DNA of 64,000 nt. It comes from Letharia columbiana. Its lineage: Eukaryota > Ascomycota > Lecanoromycetes > Lecanorales > Parmeliaceae. Positions within the stretch are counted from its first letter, which is position 1. Each line of letters starts with the position of its first letter. The stretch covers positions 180,535-244,534 of the forward strand of contig NW_023501109.1 in assembly GCF_014066305.1 (NCBI RefSeq). The letters run 5' to 3'. The translations under genes were made by a program, and so were the position numbers. Below the pieces are notes generated by a model. That model did no database searches and was not told where the DNA came from. It saw nothing but the letters and a program-made list of their open reading frames with translations. Below are positions 23,528 through 34,835 of this stretch, piece after piece.

Positions 23528-26356
23528 ATGGACCTAGTAAGCCTTGCACCCATTTGATTCTTTTCTATGCTAATGATCATAGCTGTCGAAGCTTGTAGGG
23601 AGCAGCGGTGCCTCTCCAGCCAAGCAAGTAGGATTCAACTCTCCCCAACAGCGCTCGATCCGCTTCAAGAAGCTGCACGATCAGCTACAGGTATGCTCTC
23701 TATGAGGCCTTGCTTAGATTATCGCTGACTTATATAGTAGCATATATGGCGCCGCAACATATCTACCAAGCAAGACGTCCCAATAGAGCCAGTCTTGGCC
23801 TGCTTCGAAGACGTAAAAAAGACCCTCCAGGATGAAGTACAAACACCGGAACCTCACCTTTGTGCACGACATGTGTCTACATTCCAGATATACTCAACGT
23901 TGAGCCAAGTGGCTTCAACGTATCACAATGAGCCCATCATCCAAGTAACGCTGGATATCTTGAAGATCCTTATCGATTGCGAGGAGGTGGATTTCCTAAA
24001 GGAAAAGGCCTTCGCAGACGCTTTACTTGGTTTTGTCGGTACAGTTTCTACTACAGGACCTCTGATGGTCTCGGTAGACACAGAGGGAAGAATCGTAGAA
24101 GTGCTGTTTGCGATTGCTTCCAAGTTACGCCTTCAGCCAAACCTACTGCCCACCTGGTTCCGACCGAACACGACGGCAGGAGAACGAGATCTTGGACCTC
24201 ATACAAGAAAAGACAAGGACGTCTTCCCACTCTTCTATTTCACATTGGACTATGTACACCACGATGGGAGAGTGGGAGACTTCGCTAGAACGGGGTTGCT
24301 TTACATCATCGAATCGGCGTCTCATTCCGAAGCACTGGAGAGTTGGATTGTGGAGAGCGATCTCGCAACCTTGATGGCAAGTGGTTTGGGAGCGCTCTAC
24401 AGCCAGCTCAGTAGGAAACTTGTCTTGTCTTTCACTAAAGACACCATACCTGCGATTCTATCATTCTCCGACACGCCTCGACCGAAGACGCCCTCTGATG
24501 CCGAAAAGACAACTTCTTCAGACTTTCAAGCCCATCTATCAACATTTCTCTCATATCTGGTCTTCTGGCAGGATGTCCTCGAGCATTGTGGCTCTGAGGA
24601 TGTCAAGCGCAGCTTGCTTGATCATTTCAAATTTCTCTTCTTGCAACAACTACTCTATCCTTCTTTGATGGAGTCTTCAGACGCTGATGGCGGATCATCC
24701 GTGGCTGTTTTAACATATTTGCGATGCATCGTAGAGTCCATCGACAACCCTGAACTCATACACTTGACATTGCAGTATTTACTGGCGATCCCTGACATCC
24801 CAGAAGATGAACGTAAGCCAGCGAGACCAGCTACGCTGGCTCGTCGCCGAAAGTCGCAAACACTCGTCACAACCCTGACCCACGTTCAAGAGAAGCCCAT
24901 GCCCGACCTTTTCACTCTTGTCGACCTTGTTATCACGAGCCTTCGATCTCGCAACCAGCAAACGGTCACAGCAACTCTCCGACTCGTCTCTGTCATTCTA
25001 CGTAGCCAACACCAATTTGCGGTGTCGACTATAATTAAGACTCAATACTCTGGAAATCTACCTGTCCGCACGATAGGCGCTCATTACAGAGATACCGCCC
25101 TTTTATTCTCAATGGCCGAGGACATTATGTTTCATGACGATCTACGAGAGGCTTACGATACACATTTAGAAGACGCGAGGACGCTTCTTGAAAACCACTG
25201 CTGCTCTCCGTTGCTACTTGCGTTACCAGTCTCTAAAACGGCGCTACGAAACGAGAATTCTACTCATTTAGTGAAAGGTGGTGATGCACTGAATTCGCAT
25301 TCGATAAGACCTGATGATCCATTACTCCGGGCTTTGATCTCGTTGTTGGAAAATTTCCTTGCGAACGACATTGCCACGAATCTAGATCTCACCCAAGCTC
25401 TTGCAACACTGATTTCTTGTGGCAATACGCGCCTGGAAAGCTGGCTCCTTCAGGAGCCTGCTGATTACGATGCTTCCTCCAAACAAAGCGCGGTCTCCGA
25501 TGATGGGCTCGATGAGTCTGACCACGATGATACAATCACGCTCAACAACCACATTGGTGATACCAAGCAGAATGCCGAATCCCCCAAAAGGACTTCTCCT
25601 CCTGAGTCGTACGTAGCTAATCATGTTGCTTCGCCTGTGTTCGCTGCTCTAGACTCTCTGGTCCAGCAAGTCGAAACCTTCCGCCATGACATCCAGGAGT
25701 TCGACACGTATCTTGCTGAGCGACGACACGTCTTTAAGGTCGGCGACGACATTGATAAGGATGTAGCCAGTGGCTCCAGTGGCCCATCGCGAAGATCAGA
25801 AGACTCGACTAGATCGACCCAATCAAAGGCTGGGAATGCCGCGCAGATTGGTTCTATCTCGGAGCGGCTTCTGTCTGAGAATTCCTCAGCTAACATATCA
25901 CGGTCTAGCTCTCCACGAGGCCGACAACTAGATGTTCATTCGACGCCCAATCTTGTCGGTCGGCTGACCCATTTTAAGATCTCTCCGTCACCGAGCCCCT
26001 CTAGGATGGAGTCAAGGGCGTTCTCGCCATCGCCGCTGCGGAAAGACTCTATCACGTCTACACCCCAAAAACGTGTCATCACGCCCATGGGTCCTGCAGA
26101 TGCTCTACGTCAGCAGGTGAAGATCAGGACAAAAGACCGTATTGATAGGAATCACATGGGAGATGTTGGAAGCAGTGAAACAAGTAGTACACGAAGCGGA
26201 TCCGTCGTGCCGGACACGCAGACTGCCGAAGAGTTCAAAGAGACCACTCTTAGTCACCTTTTGACGAACATTATCATCCTACAAGAATTCATACTGGAAC
26301 TCGCAGCTATTATCCAGGTTAGAGCCAGCTTATTTGGAGAGGTCGAGTTTGGATAA
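23528..26356 (+). CDS. FHIP / RAI16-like subunit of the FTS-Hook-FHIP dynein adaptor complex
   Basis: Three exons: 23528-23536 (nine bases, Met-Asp-Leu), 23583-23690 and 23741-26356, 910 residues. The family signature is in exon 3: FPLFYFTLDYVHHDGRVGDF, then ARTGLLYIIESASHSEALES and LATLMASGLGALYSQLSRKL; the C-terminus (EFILELAAIIQVRASLFGEV) is also typical. A disordered Ser-rich part spans residues 610-800. In filamentous fungi the complex links dynein to early endosomes. The 9-bp first exon is inferred from a good donor (GTAAGC) and continuity of the protein; the 3' splice site of intron 2 must be the second TAG of TAGTAG, since the first leaves an in-frame stop. Confidence 0.87.
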
Positions 26357-26615
26357 AGTCCTCACGAGATCTATTCATTCACATATTTTCACTCTGACAG
26401 CAGAGACACCTAAACCAATCTCTTTCTCTTCCTTGTCTCTGACAATTCTTCCCATCTCTTCAGGCTTGCAGTAAATGTATGTGCACCATTGTTCAGACTG
26501 AATTCTACAGAGGGTCGACTGTTTTGATTTCGAGCCATCGTACAGCTGCATGCCCAACTCCATCCGAGCCAAGTGAGCCCGACTCCTTCGGCCTAAGCTC
26601 AGCAAGGAAAACGTT

Positions 26616-27618
26616 TCAATCGATCTGAAGTCTGTCTTTTCCTGCCCTGCCAAGCTTCACTTCCTCATCACCAACGACCCTCTTCCCCCAAAGCTTTACT
26701 TCCCGTGTCTGCTTGCAAGAGCTCACATTGTTAGTAACCATAGCGCCCCCAATCTCAATCCTCAGCATCCAGTCGTTGTGATCAGCAGCAGCTGTGACAA
26801 TCTTTGGCTTAGCGTTCTCCCATTTGTACTTCCTTTCTTCATCGATATCCAAGTCTCTCCCTTGAACCTCATTCCTCGTTGCGTCGCTCATCCTCAAACA
26901 TCTAAATCCTATGACCATGAGGGGATCGGGGTAGTAGGTACAGCCAGAATTCGCTTCCCAACGACCCCAAGTGACCTTCGCCGCTGCCATATAATGCGGT
27001 GCTTGTGAGAGAGACGCTTGACCGATGATGATGATGTCGGTGATTGGGATGATGTCGCCTTCGCCGGCCTCTGGGCGTCTTGTTGGTGTTTCCTCCAATA
27101 TGGTTTGGCGTTCGACGGTTGCAGGCGAGGTCAGAGCGGTACATGAATTGGGTTGGGCGAGGGTAGAGTCCTACGGGGTTGTCCGAATGAGAAGAATGAG
27201 AAGGATTAGAAGGGGGCTCGGCGGCGATTTTATGGTAGAGGCTGGATTGATCAGATAAAGTGGTATGCATTGTTGCGGGCCAGAGGAAGGGATTGCTGTC
27301 TGGTGGATGTTTCTACAGAGGGACGGAATGGGCTTGGATAAAGATGATGGCGCTTCTACCATCTACTGGGCTAGACGCGGGTGCAATATATAGATAATGG
27401 TGGCTATCGCTATATGTTGGAGATGGAATCGTGCTAGAGGTCTCGTCGATGATTGTTGCAAGATTGCAGGATTCAGCGGGTTTTCTACAGCTTTTACGGG
27501 TCAAGTGAAGGCAATTGTAATACAGGGATATTTTGCATCGCTGTGAAAGCGGAAGATCCAGCCGCCATGCGAGGAAGTTGGTCAAAAGGAGCGGTTGAGC
27601 TATCGGAGTAGGGTCCAT
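26616..27618 (-). CDS. Hypothetical protein, two-exon model
   Basis: The downstream exon (27169-26616) is protein-like: it starts after a CCCCGTAG acceptor (DSTLAQPNSCTALTSPATV...), runs through GEGDIIPITDIIIIGQASLS and a Trp/Tyr-containing block (KVTWGRWEANSGCTYYPDP), and ends GKDRLQID. A possible first exon begins at 27618 (MDPTPIAQPLLLTNFLAWRL) and could be spliced in phase at GTAGAT (about 27373), leaving an intron of roughly 200 bp, long for this window. I do not recognise the family. No signal peptide or clear domain. The first exon is the weak part. Confidence 0.35.
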
Positions 27619-27987
27619 GGCTGTGGGTAAAGCGAGAAGGGGGCGCAGAAGTGGAGAGAGATGCGGTCTGGAAGGGTCCTTCTATTATCGCCTGCTGGAA
27701 CAGCAATGATGATTCCTTGGCGCCGAAGACATGGTCACGGAAATAGGTATGAAGAGATTCTGTTGTGAAGATCATCGAAAGTGACGAATCGCTCTCAGGT
27801 AAAGCTAAAAGCCTTCCCTTCTGGTTCGGACAAGCGATTATTGATCGAGCTTCGCCTAATCCCTCTCCCTCCCATTCCTCAAGCCCTGCGGATCATGATA
27901 ACTCACGCCCTTGCTGCTCCAACCATCGCATCTTCCCCCTCGGCTCCTGATCCGGCCTATACGCTCTGTACGCTTTCTTCAACTCGT

Positions 27988-28638
27988 TCAGCCCCTCCAG
28001 CTCTCAACATCCTCAGCAGCATAATACCCCTCGCCATCCGTGTATATGGAGAAATCAATCCCCTTTAACCCTGCGTCTTAGGGGCGTAAGAGCGTGCTCC
28101 CAGCAATCTCGCGCACTCGAAGCGCTTGTCTTTGCACGCCGGCTTCTCAAGCATATCAACCTGCTTCAACTTTGAACACTTCTTCTCCGGCATCCGCGGC
28201 GTGCTGCCGCTTGTCGTTGTGCATGTTGTCGGCGCCCTCCCCGCGCAGGTACCCCTCAGGTCGACGAGGATCATCTTCTACAATTCGAAGCAGCGTCGGA
28301 AGGGCGCTCCCGGCAGTGTCTGTACTGCGGGGACTCTCGAATAGTCTTTGGTGGAAGGTTTTTTCAGTCATGTTGGATTTCTCAGCCGCTCTGGCGGCTT
28401 CGGCGATGGGCTCTTTGATTTTGAAATTGGGTGTGCGTTGTGGAGCACTGAAGTGTGATTTGCGGCGCTTGGTACAAGGATTCGTCGGCGGGGCAGGGGA
28501 GGGTGCAGGATACTTGGGGCTTTGTGCTGTCGGAGATGCCGAGATAGAATTGTAGGAGGTGTTTCTGGCCTTTGGAGACGGCATAAACGGGTTTGTGAGT
28601 GCTGCAGTCGGCGGTTTGCCTGTTGCGCCAATTAGCAC
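27988..28638 (-). pseudogene. Eroded or heavily spliced unidentified gene
   Basis: On the minus strand a coding-like frame runs from a CTAAT...CAACAG acceptor near 28620 through SPTAQSPKYPAPSPAPPTNP, NFKIKEPIAEAARAAEKSNM, TLLRIVEDDPRRPEGYLRGE to GEEVFKVEAG. Two other frames then carry equally coding-like segments: LKQVDMLEKPACKDKRFECA (28150-28090), GIDFSIYTDGEGYYAAEDVE (28050-28000), and just beyond it LNELKKAYRAYRPDQEPRGK (about 27985-27925). Either there are several short introns I could not place or the gene is decaying by small indels. No family recognised. Confidence 0.35.
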
Positions 28639-29268
28639 AAGGCAGCTATAAGCAAACTGTCAGGAGACCTCACTTCAATGAACCAGACCCTTGCTTGGTG
28701 TGCACTACAGGAGCGTCTTCCCTTCCTCAGCTGCTTTGCTGCAGATGGCGCAAGGACTCGTTAATTCCTCGTTAGCCATTGTGGATTGGTATATTGTTGG
28801 AGCTCTCCTCGGAGAGGTGTGTAACAAAGCGCCCACCTGTAAGGTCCTTCACCGCCATTTCAACGACACAAAAGATTTGTTATTTCGCGATATAGACCTG
28901 GTCTCTTAACCGTGTATACCAGCTCTGTTTGTCGATCATCAGAAATGTGGTGGAACAGACCAGCATTCTTCTGTGTAGAAGCACCTTCCAGCTTCATCCG
29001 GCGTGGGAATACTAACACGGATCGTGATATTGTGGTAGTAATATCATAGACCCTGCTATTTCTACACTCATTCACGCTAAAGGAAGGCGGCAGCATCAGA
29101 GAATACTGCAGATATTGAGGCATCCTACAACATAGTAGTCCAACTATCATCATGGTAGAATGACGAGATGTTGTTGGTATAAGCTCCCATGTATATTGTC
29201 TTACAGTTTTGTCCTCAGATTTGGCCCGTATCACTACCCTCTATTTCTTCCACCTGTCTGCAACAGCC
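28639..29268. other. Intergenic / possible upstream exon of the eroded gene
   Basis: A GTGAGG donor on the minus strand at about 28673 pairs with the acceptor near 28620, so a leader exon of the neighbouring minus-strand gene may lie here, but no ATG could be tied to it. The rest shows nothing. Confidence 0.4.
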
Positions 29269-30250
29269 ATGGAGGAAATCCTGCGATTCCTCGTACAGCT
29301 TCCTGGCCTCCTTTGCCGTGCACCCCTTTATGTCCATAGGGAGAAGCCCCACTGTGTGTCTCAAAGTACGCAGGCTGAAGCTGAGCGACCCTCTCCGCCA
29401 AGTTATAGACCGCGCTTTTTAAGCTGTGAATCTTCTTCTGCACTCTGTAACAAAGAGCCCGAAGGTTACCTCTTCAAACTCCCTCTGGAGCTGCGAGAGA
29501 TCATTTACAGAGAGGTATTGGGTGGCTATATGTTGCATGTAGGGTGGAGGCCGCGCAGAATGGGCCACATGAGATGCGAGTCCGCGAGCATGGATGCTTG
29601 CAAAGTAAAGGGCTGCTATGAGATGATGGGATATCGCAGTGTTTGCTATGGGAGTTTCGGCATTAATTGTGGAATGTTGGGGTTGCTTTTGACGTGTCGA
29701 AGGATGTGAGTTGCTTTCGTCTATAACCTCTAGCATGTGCGGTTCTCTGTTCGTGTTTCATACCAGAGAGGGAAGAGTTCGTGTTTGGTATTATGCGCTT
29801 CGATGGCTGATGAAGCCTACGATTAGCTATATCGAAGCAGTCAACCTCCTTTATTCCTGCAATACCTTCTCCTTCACCAATCCCTCCGCGTTGCGAGCTC
29901 TCACTTGTACCATTCTGCCGCAACGCCGGGCTGCGATCAGAGTCCTCCATCTGAACTGGTCGGTTCATGGGTACATGGGCCCGGATGCTGAGATCTTGCA
30001 TCCTTTTATGCCTTACGATGAAGCAATCTGGGAAGATTTTTGGCGTGTTGTTCGTGAAGAATTGAAGGGGTTGAGAGAGATTCGGGTGTGGATTCAGCGT
30101 GATGGGTGTACGACAAACGAGGGGGCGGAAGTGAGGATGTTGGCGCCTTTAAAAGAAGTGAGGGGTGTAGGGGTTGTGGAGGTGAGATTTCCATGGCAAA
30201 GGCATGAGGGGATAGAAGATGAATGGCTCAAAATCGCGAGCCCGCGATGA
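29269..30250 (+). CDS. DUF7730-like (F-box-like) fungal protein
   Basis: Two exons: 29269-29705 and 29827-30250, 286 residues. The hallmark at about residues 75-95 is FKLPLELREIIYREVLGGYM, the short F-box-like helix common to a large fungal family, followed later by the intron-split CRRI-YIEAVNLLYSCNTFSF and a region on terminal strands (RVLHLNWSVHGYMGPDAEIL; EELKGLREIRVWIQRDG). Such proteins are numerous and uncharacterised in ascomycetes; an F-box-like role in substrate recognition is only inference. MEEILRF at 29269 is the first in-frame ATG. The 121-bp intron has a GTGAGT donor and GATTAG acceptor and joins in phase. Confidence 0.75.
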
Positions 30251-31185
30251 AATAAAGCAAAAGGTTTTGGTACTATCCTTTATGATTTCAGAGATAGTAA
30301 GATTGTCATTGAACGTTGTAATAGTAACACGATGATTACGATTATTTATAGGAACTTATAGTATGCTATATTATGTTTGCATAGCTTCCATTATGAAGCA
30401 GGAGTGTAGACCAATATCGACGAATCTAATTACGTATGAGCAGCGAACATCCAGAGAAGGTGTTCTGCTATGTCATTGAAGCTGAAATTTCAGTTCATGG
30501 TCGAATCTCAGGGTCCCTTCTCGGCACTATTAACGACATCTCATCGACATCGCTTGCAGATTGTATGCAACGTGATAGAGCGTGGTGTTCCCCAAGATGT
30601 CTGCCACGTCTGAATTTCCGTGGACACGCGTCGAGTGATTGCCTGATGATAAAGAGCATTAAGCATACCATTATCTGGGTTTTCAAGATTGTCGAAGTGT
30701 GGACATTGAGGTTCGAGCCAACTAGGGTGCGTGGAAACCTTTACATAAAGAACAGTCTCTCTACTTACCACTCTCGAGAATATCATCTGTCGGTTTATCT
30801 ACGTTCTTGATCTAGGGGCAGTGTATCTGCTTGCCTAAATAGAATCTTCTTCATCCAAAAGCCAAGGAACAACTCTAGCGCATTCACTTTTCCTCATTCG
30901 TGATTCCTCCAGTCCCATCCTCTCACTTCCTCAAACCCACAACTCTTCTTTCCCTTTCATCCAAGGCCATCCTCCAAACCAAAATCTTTTGAGCACATCA
31001 GCTGGACCGAATCCATATAGCTGACGTGCCAATACAAGCTTAATCATCTCAAACACCGTCGTGCTTCTTCTCCATCACTCAAACTCTCCCCAAAGGTTCA
31101 GACTCGCTCTCACTTCCGCTTTCCCAACCTCCAAAATTCAAGCGCAAATTTCAACAAGCCAAAGTCCAAACCATCGACAGCAAAA
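30251..31185. other. Intergenic; one doubtful 124-codon frame
   Basis: 30436-30810 (+) is open from an ATG for 124 codons (MSSEHPEKVFCYVIEAEISV) but has no domain, intron signals or protein-like pattern, and I do not call it a gene. 30880-31180 is pyrimidine-rich and probably promoter/5' UTR of the next gene. Confidence 0.45.
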
Positions 31186-32059
31186 ATGCCTATCAAGTGG
31201 ACTCCAGCCATTGATCAGATCGTGAGTCTCCGCTCACCTTCTCATCATCCTCCCGACTCTCCACTCTCATACCATTCTCCTCTTCACCAACATTTGGGTC
31301 AGCATCTGTAAAGCTAACATACCTGCAGCTCCTCCTCAAGATCCTCGAAACCTCCCAAGTCAACGTCAACCCTGTAGCAATCTCCGCAGTATGGCGTAAG
31401 TCCCCGGCCTCTTCTCCAGGCTTCCTACTACCGCTTTGGCTCTTTCCTCCGAAACAATACCGAATACTAACACTCCCAACCCGCAGCTGAGGGTTTCGAA
31501 AAGCCCAGTCCCCGCGCCATTAGCGAACGCTTGGTCAAGATCCGCCAAACTTCCAAAGACAACGGCGCCGCTTCCCACTTCAGTGTCTCGAAGGCAAAGT
31601 CCGGTGCCGGTCCAGCTGGGACACCACGCAAGCGCGCTACCGCTCGTACCAATGCGGCGGTCAAAAAGGCTACTGCACCAGCTCAGGTTGGCAAAGGAGG
31701 AAAGGTCTCTGCCCGTGGTAACGGCGGTGCCGGTGAGAAGCGCAAGCGTGGGAATCGGGGCAGGAGCGAGGAGTATGTCTCCCCGCACCTTCCTTTCCGG
31801 GGGACTTGGTCCGCTCTCGCGTTTGGCGCTAACGTTGTATGCTTGCAGCGATGCTACCGATGACTCCGAGGACGATAAACTCAAATCCGACGAGTCTGAC
31901 TCCGAAGATGAGGACGAACCGCCCAGCAAGAAAGCTAAGTACGGAAAGGGTAAAGTCAACGTCAAACTTGAGGAGAGCGAGGGCGGATTCTGTGACAGCG
32001 GGTATGAGAATGCGAATGAGGATGCTTTTGTGGGCACTGAGGAGGAGGTCTTTGCCTAG
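31186..32059 (+). CDS. Small SANT/Myb-like nuclear protein, 199 residues
   Basis: Four exons: 31186-31221, 31329-31395, 31487-31772 and 31849-32059. MPIKWTPAIDQI-LLLKILETSQVNV, then PEGFEKPSPRAISERLVKIR form a short helical SANT/Myb-like fold seen in many ascomycete proteins with the opening MPIKWTPENDQ. A long basic tail (residues 60-130; GTPRKRATARTNAAVKK and GEKRKRGNRGR) and an acidic end (DSEDDKLKSDESDSEDEDE) follow. It is probably nuclear; target and role are unknown. All three introns have canonical ends, and phases agree only with this chain of exons. Confidence 0.82.
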
Positions 32060-32585
32060 GGGAGGGAAGAGGAGGATATCAGAGTTGAGGCAAGAAACTT
32101 ACAGAGAGTGGGTGACTGTAGATCCCACTTCGCTGATGTCCTCTTTTTCTTCGGTGGCAAGGTTGTGGGCCTGAGTCTAGGAGTATAATTTTAGTTGCAT
32201 TGCGTACTCTTTCGAAGGTCGATACTGGACAGATGCTAGGGGGGCTTCAAGTAGAGCCTGGTGCGATGCCTGGCGGTCTCTGGCTGCTTGCATAGCATAT
32301 ACAGACATAATGAAAATCTTCAATGCAGTAAATCATTCAACACGAGCGATATCAGGAGTTGATTGTGCCGTCAATTCATTACAAGAGCATGCTTCCAAGG
32401 ATCCACCTTCCAATGACCATGGCAGGGGTGCTCTCCATACTGTCCCGCTAGATTTGACTCCCCCATGCACCCCCATGCACCTCTATGCGCCACTATCCCC
32501 CATGAAATGAAGAACCGTCGTACCACTGACTCTTCCTTAGGAGTAAAGAAGAGGCCTTTTGTACCAGGCCGAAAGTATCATAGAC
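32060..32585. other. Intergenic, no gene seen
   Basis: Flank between convergent genes. A short direct repeat of ATGCACC (32464-32485) was noted. Nothing else. Confidence 0.5.
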
Positions 32586-34222
32586 TCAGCTGGTTCTGTG
32601 CTGCCACAAAAGCCATGACGCGACTGTGGCGATGGTCACTGGGAGAGAGACAGCCCAGTACACCCAAAATTTCTCGGATACTACCCAGGATTCCTGCTGA
32701 GTCTTGGTAGCTGGAGAGAAGTCAAAGAAGCTTGTACTGAATAAAGCCTGCAGGCAACCCAAAGTTAGTCGGTGTCTGGTGCGGAACGACCATGGTTCAC
32801 TCACAGCAACGAAAGTTGCAGGCAACAAGGTCAACGTCAGGACTGCTATCGTCCTCATTGCTGCGCTATCTCTCCGTACTGCTTCGCTCATCTTTACCAT
32901 GACCTTGCTGTCATACTGCGTGATGGTGTTGAAGGCCTGCCGAGGTCAACTGAGGTAGGATTCGAGAGATACTCGGATGCAGACTGACCAAGTCTATCTC
33001 GTTGCGCAGTCTTGCCTCGTTAGCTTTAGATCGTGCACTTAAATTCCGCAACGTCTGAACCCTAAAGCTGAGTGCCTGATTTGTCCGCCGTGAGACATTG
33101 GATTTCGTGTCCGAAGGGAGCACTTTGCAGAACCACTCGTGTTGGCAAAGGATGCTTTTTGTTGTTTCTGTTGCAACGTCAAGTGTTTCCGAGGAATGAA
33201 CCGCATGCCGTGCGAAGTCATGCAGTAGGGGGAAACTAGCTGCTTGTTGGGCAACGCCGTGCCGATTCTAGAGACATATCAGTTTGAGTTGGTTCCTCGT
33301 GTCAAAGATGCTGTGGTGGCAGCTTTACCACTTCAATCATCCTCACAAAGTCTCGAATAGACCAGACGGAGGCGTCGAAGGCGTTGATGATTTCTCCAAG
33401 GATGATCGCATGAAGCGAATAAGGATCAGACGGGTCAAGCGTTGTTGACGGCGACAATAAAAGGTTTCGAAGTCCATCGCGTAGATGCTGAGGGACGTCG
33501 AAGCAGAGAACAACATGTACATTTGCTGAAGTCCATTTCGTGAAGAATGCCATCTCATACCATTCGTAGTTGTGGTATTGGATACCTCTGGCTTCTACTA
33601 GCTGCTTGATTATAAATCGGAACCATGTGTATGCACCGGTCGTTAGTAGAGGTTTACACTACTTAGAAAAGGACAATACCATGACTTTTGACTTTACCTT
33701 CTTCATTGTACGAATCTCCACAACCAAAGAATCCATTAGAACGTTGGTAACTCTTGGACCAGAACAAATCAGGTATTGTGTATCGAGCGGATAGGTTTTG
33801 TCGAAGGATAGCCGATGCTAGGAAGGGCTCTGAGGTAGCAAAGCTATTTCGATCAGCGAAGGCCTAGCAAGAGGCGTGTAACGGACACAACATGGCTTCG
33901 CTTCTTGCTTTGTCTAAACAATGTCTTAGCACGTGTCGCCAGTGCCTCGGTAATGTTTATAGATAAGACCGAAGACCGTCCTCTACTGTCGCACTTGTGC
34001 TGCGCCATGTTCCCTCCACTAATGCCAGTCAACATTCGTAATCAGCGGAAGGTCAGCGTCGTACCTTGTTCAAGGATATCCATGGAACTCATTGGGAATA
34101 TGGTGGTGCTCAAGTCCTGCATTGATACAATCTGTATTGACGAGATTACGAAAGCGTTCACCAGCGACAAAATCGGTCAGCAGCCTGTCAGTGTCAGGCT
34201 GAGGGGACCGAACAAATTCCAT
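32586..34222 (-). CDS. CorA-like fungal membrane protein, N-terminal half unresolved or broken
   Basis: The 3' part is clear on the minus strand: 33267-32989, 32936-32805 and 32747-32586, all in phase, preceded by an exon ending at 33329. It holds RRTNQALSFRVQTLRNLSAR, the CorA-like coiled helix AMRTIAVLTLTLLPATFVA, ALFSTSFFDFSP, a tryptophan pair WVVSEKFWVYWAVSLP, and the second membrane helix. Further 5', WFRFIIKQLVEARGIQYHNY and GFFGCGDSYNEE are typical of the N-terminal domain, but these two pieces do not join: every AG near 33638-33650 leaves a stop. An ATG at 34222 (MEFVRSPQPDTDRL) could be the start. The family has CorA topology without the usual GMN loop; ion transport is not shown. 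Either a splice site is nonstandard or the gene has a lesion. Confidence 0.55.
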
Positions 34223-34835
34223 GGCTTTGTGGATCTATGCTCTCTTAAGAACATGGTCCAATGCATCCTGTAAGTCTACAAGGCTGCAGTGGCGGATCTA
34301 TAGGCTCTTGTGCTCCGCAGGGGAGGGATCATCTTTGATCATTGCTGCGGCGGTGCCCGACAATGACACCAGATGAGAGTCTTGAGGCAGTCCTGCACGT
34401 AAGGTTGATAGGGACATGCATTTTATCGCCTCTCTGGTAGCTATACATTTGTAACGCAAGCTTAGACTGATTTTATCCTGTATAGTATCACCTTCAACTT
34501 GTGTCTCCTCGGTCAGCATGTACCTTATCTCTGAAATTCTGCTTCCCGCAACATGGCGGACTCGTAGTGGTTGCATATCGAAGTTTTCTTCAGGCGTCCT
34601 TCAGACAAGGCAAAATCAGGCAGTGGATCGTCAATTTCGCACGTAAGCAGGTGCAGCGAGTAGGTGAACGGTCAATTTTCTCGAACGCTCAGATGGGTCC
34701 CACCCCTCCCAAGCATGAGCCGCAGCTCCAAAGGTTCTAGACCCGGTCCTATCAGAGACCCCCTTTTCGAAGCTCCGAGAGCCTGATTCAAACAAGCGGC
34801 GAGGCTACACTTCACTCCAAGTAAACCACCCTCTA
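34223..34835. other. Intergenic / probable first exon of the NLR
   Basis: The NLR has no in-frame ATG in its first visible exon, so its start should lie here. MSRSSK at about 34715 (followed by a possible GTTCTAG donor) is one candidate. Nothing else supported. Confidence 0.4.

Noticed and set aside
30436..30810. 124-codon plus-strand frame starting with ATG
   Set aside because: No recognisable domain and an equally long antisense frame; not enough to call a gene.
33905..34273. 122-codon plus-strand frame antisense to the CorA-like gene
   Set aside because: Opposite strand to better-supported coding segments and without protein-like features.
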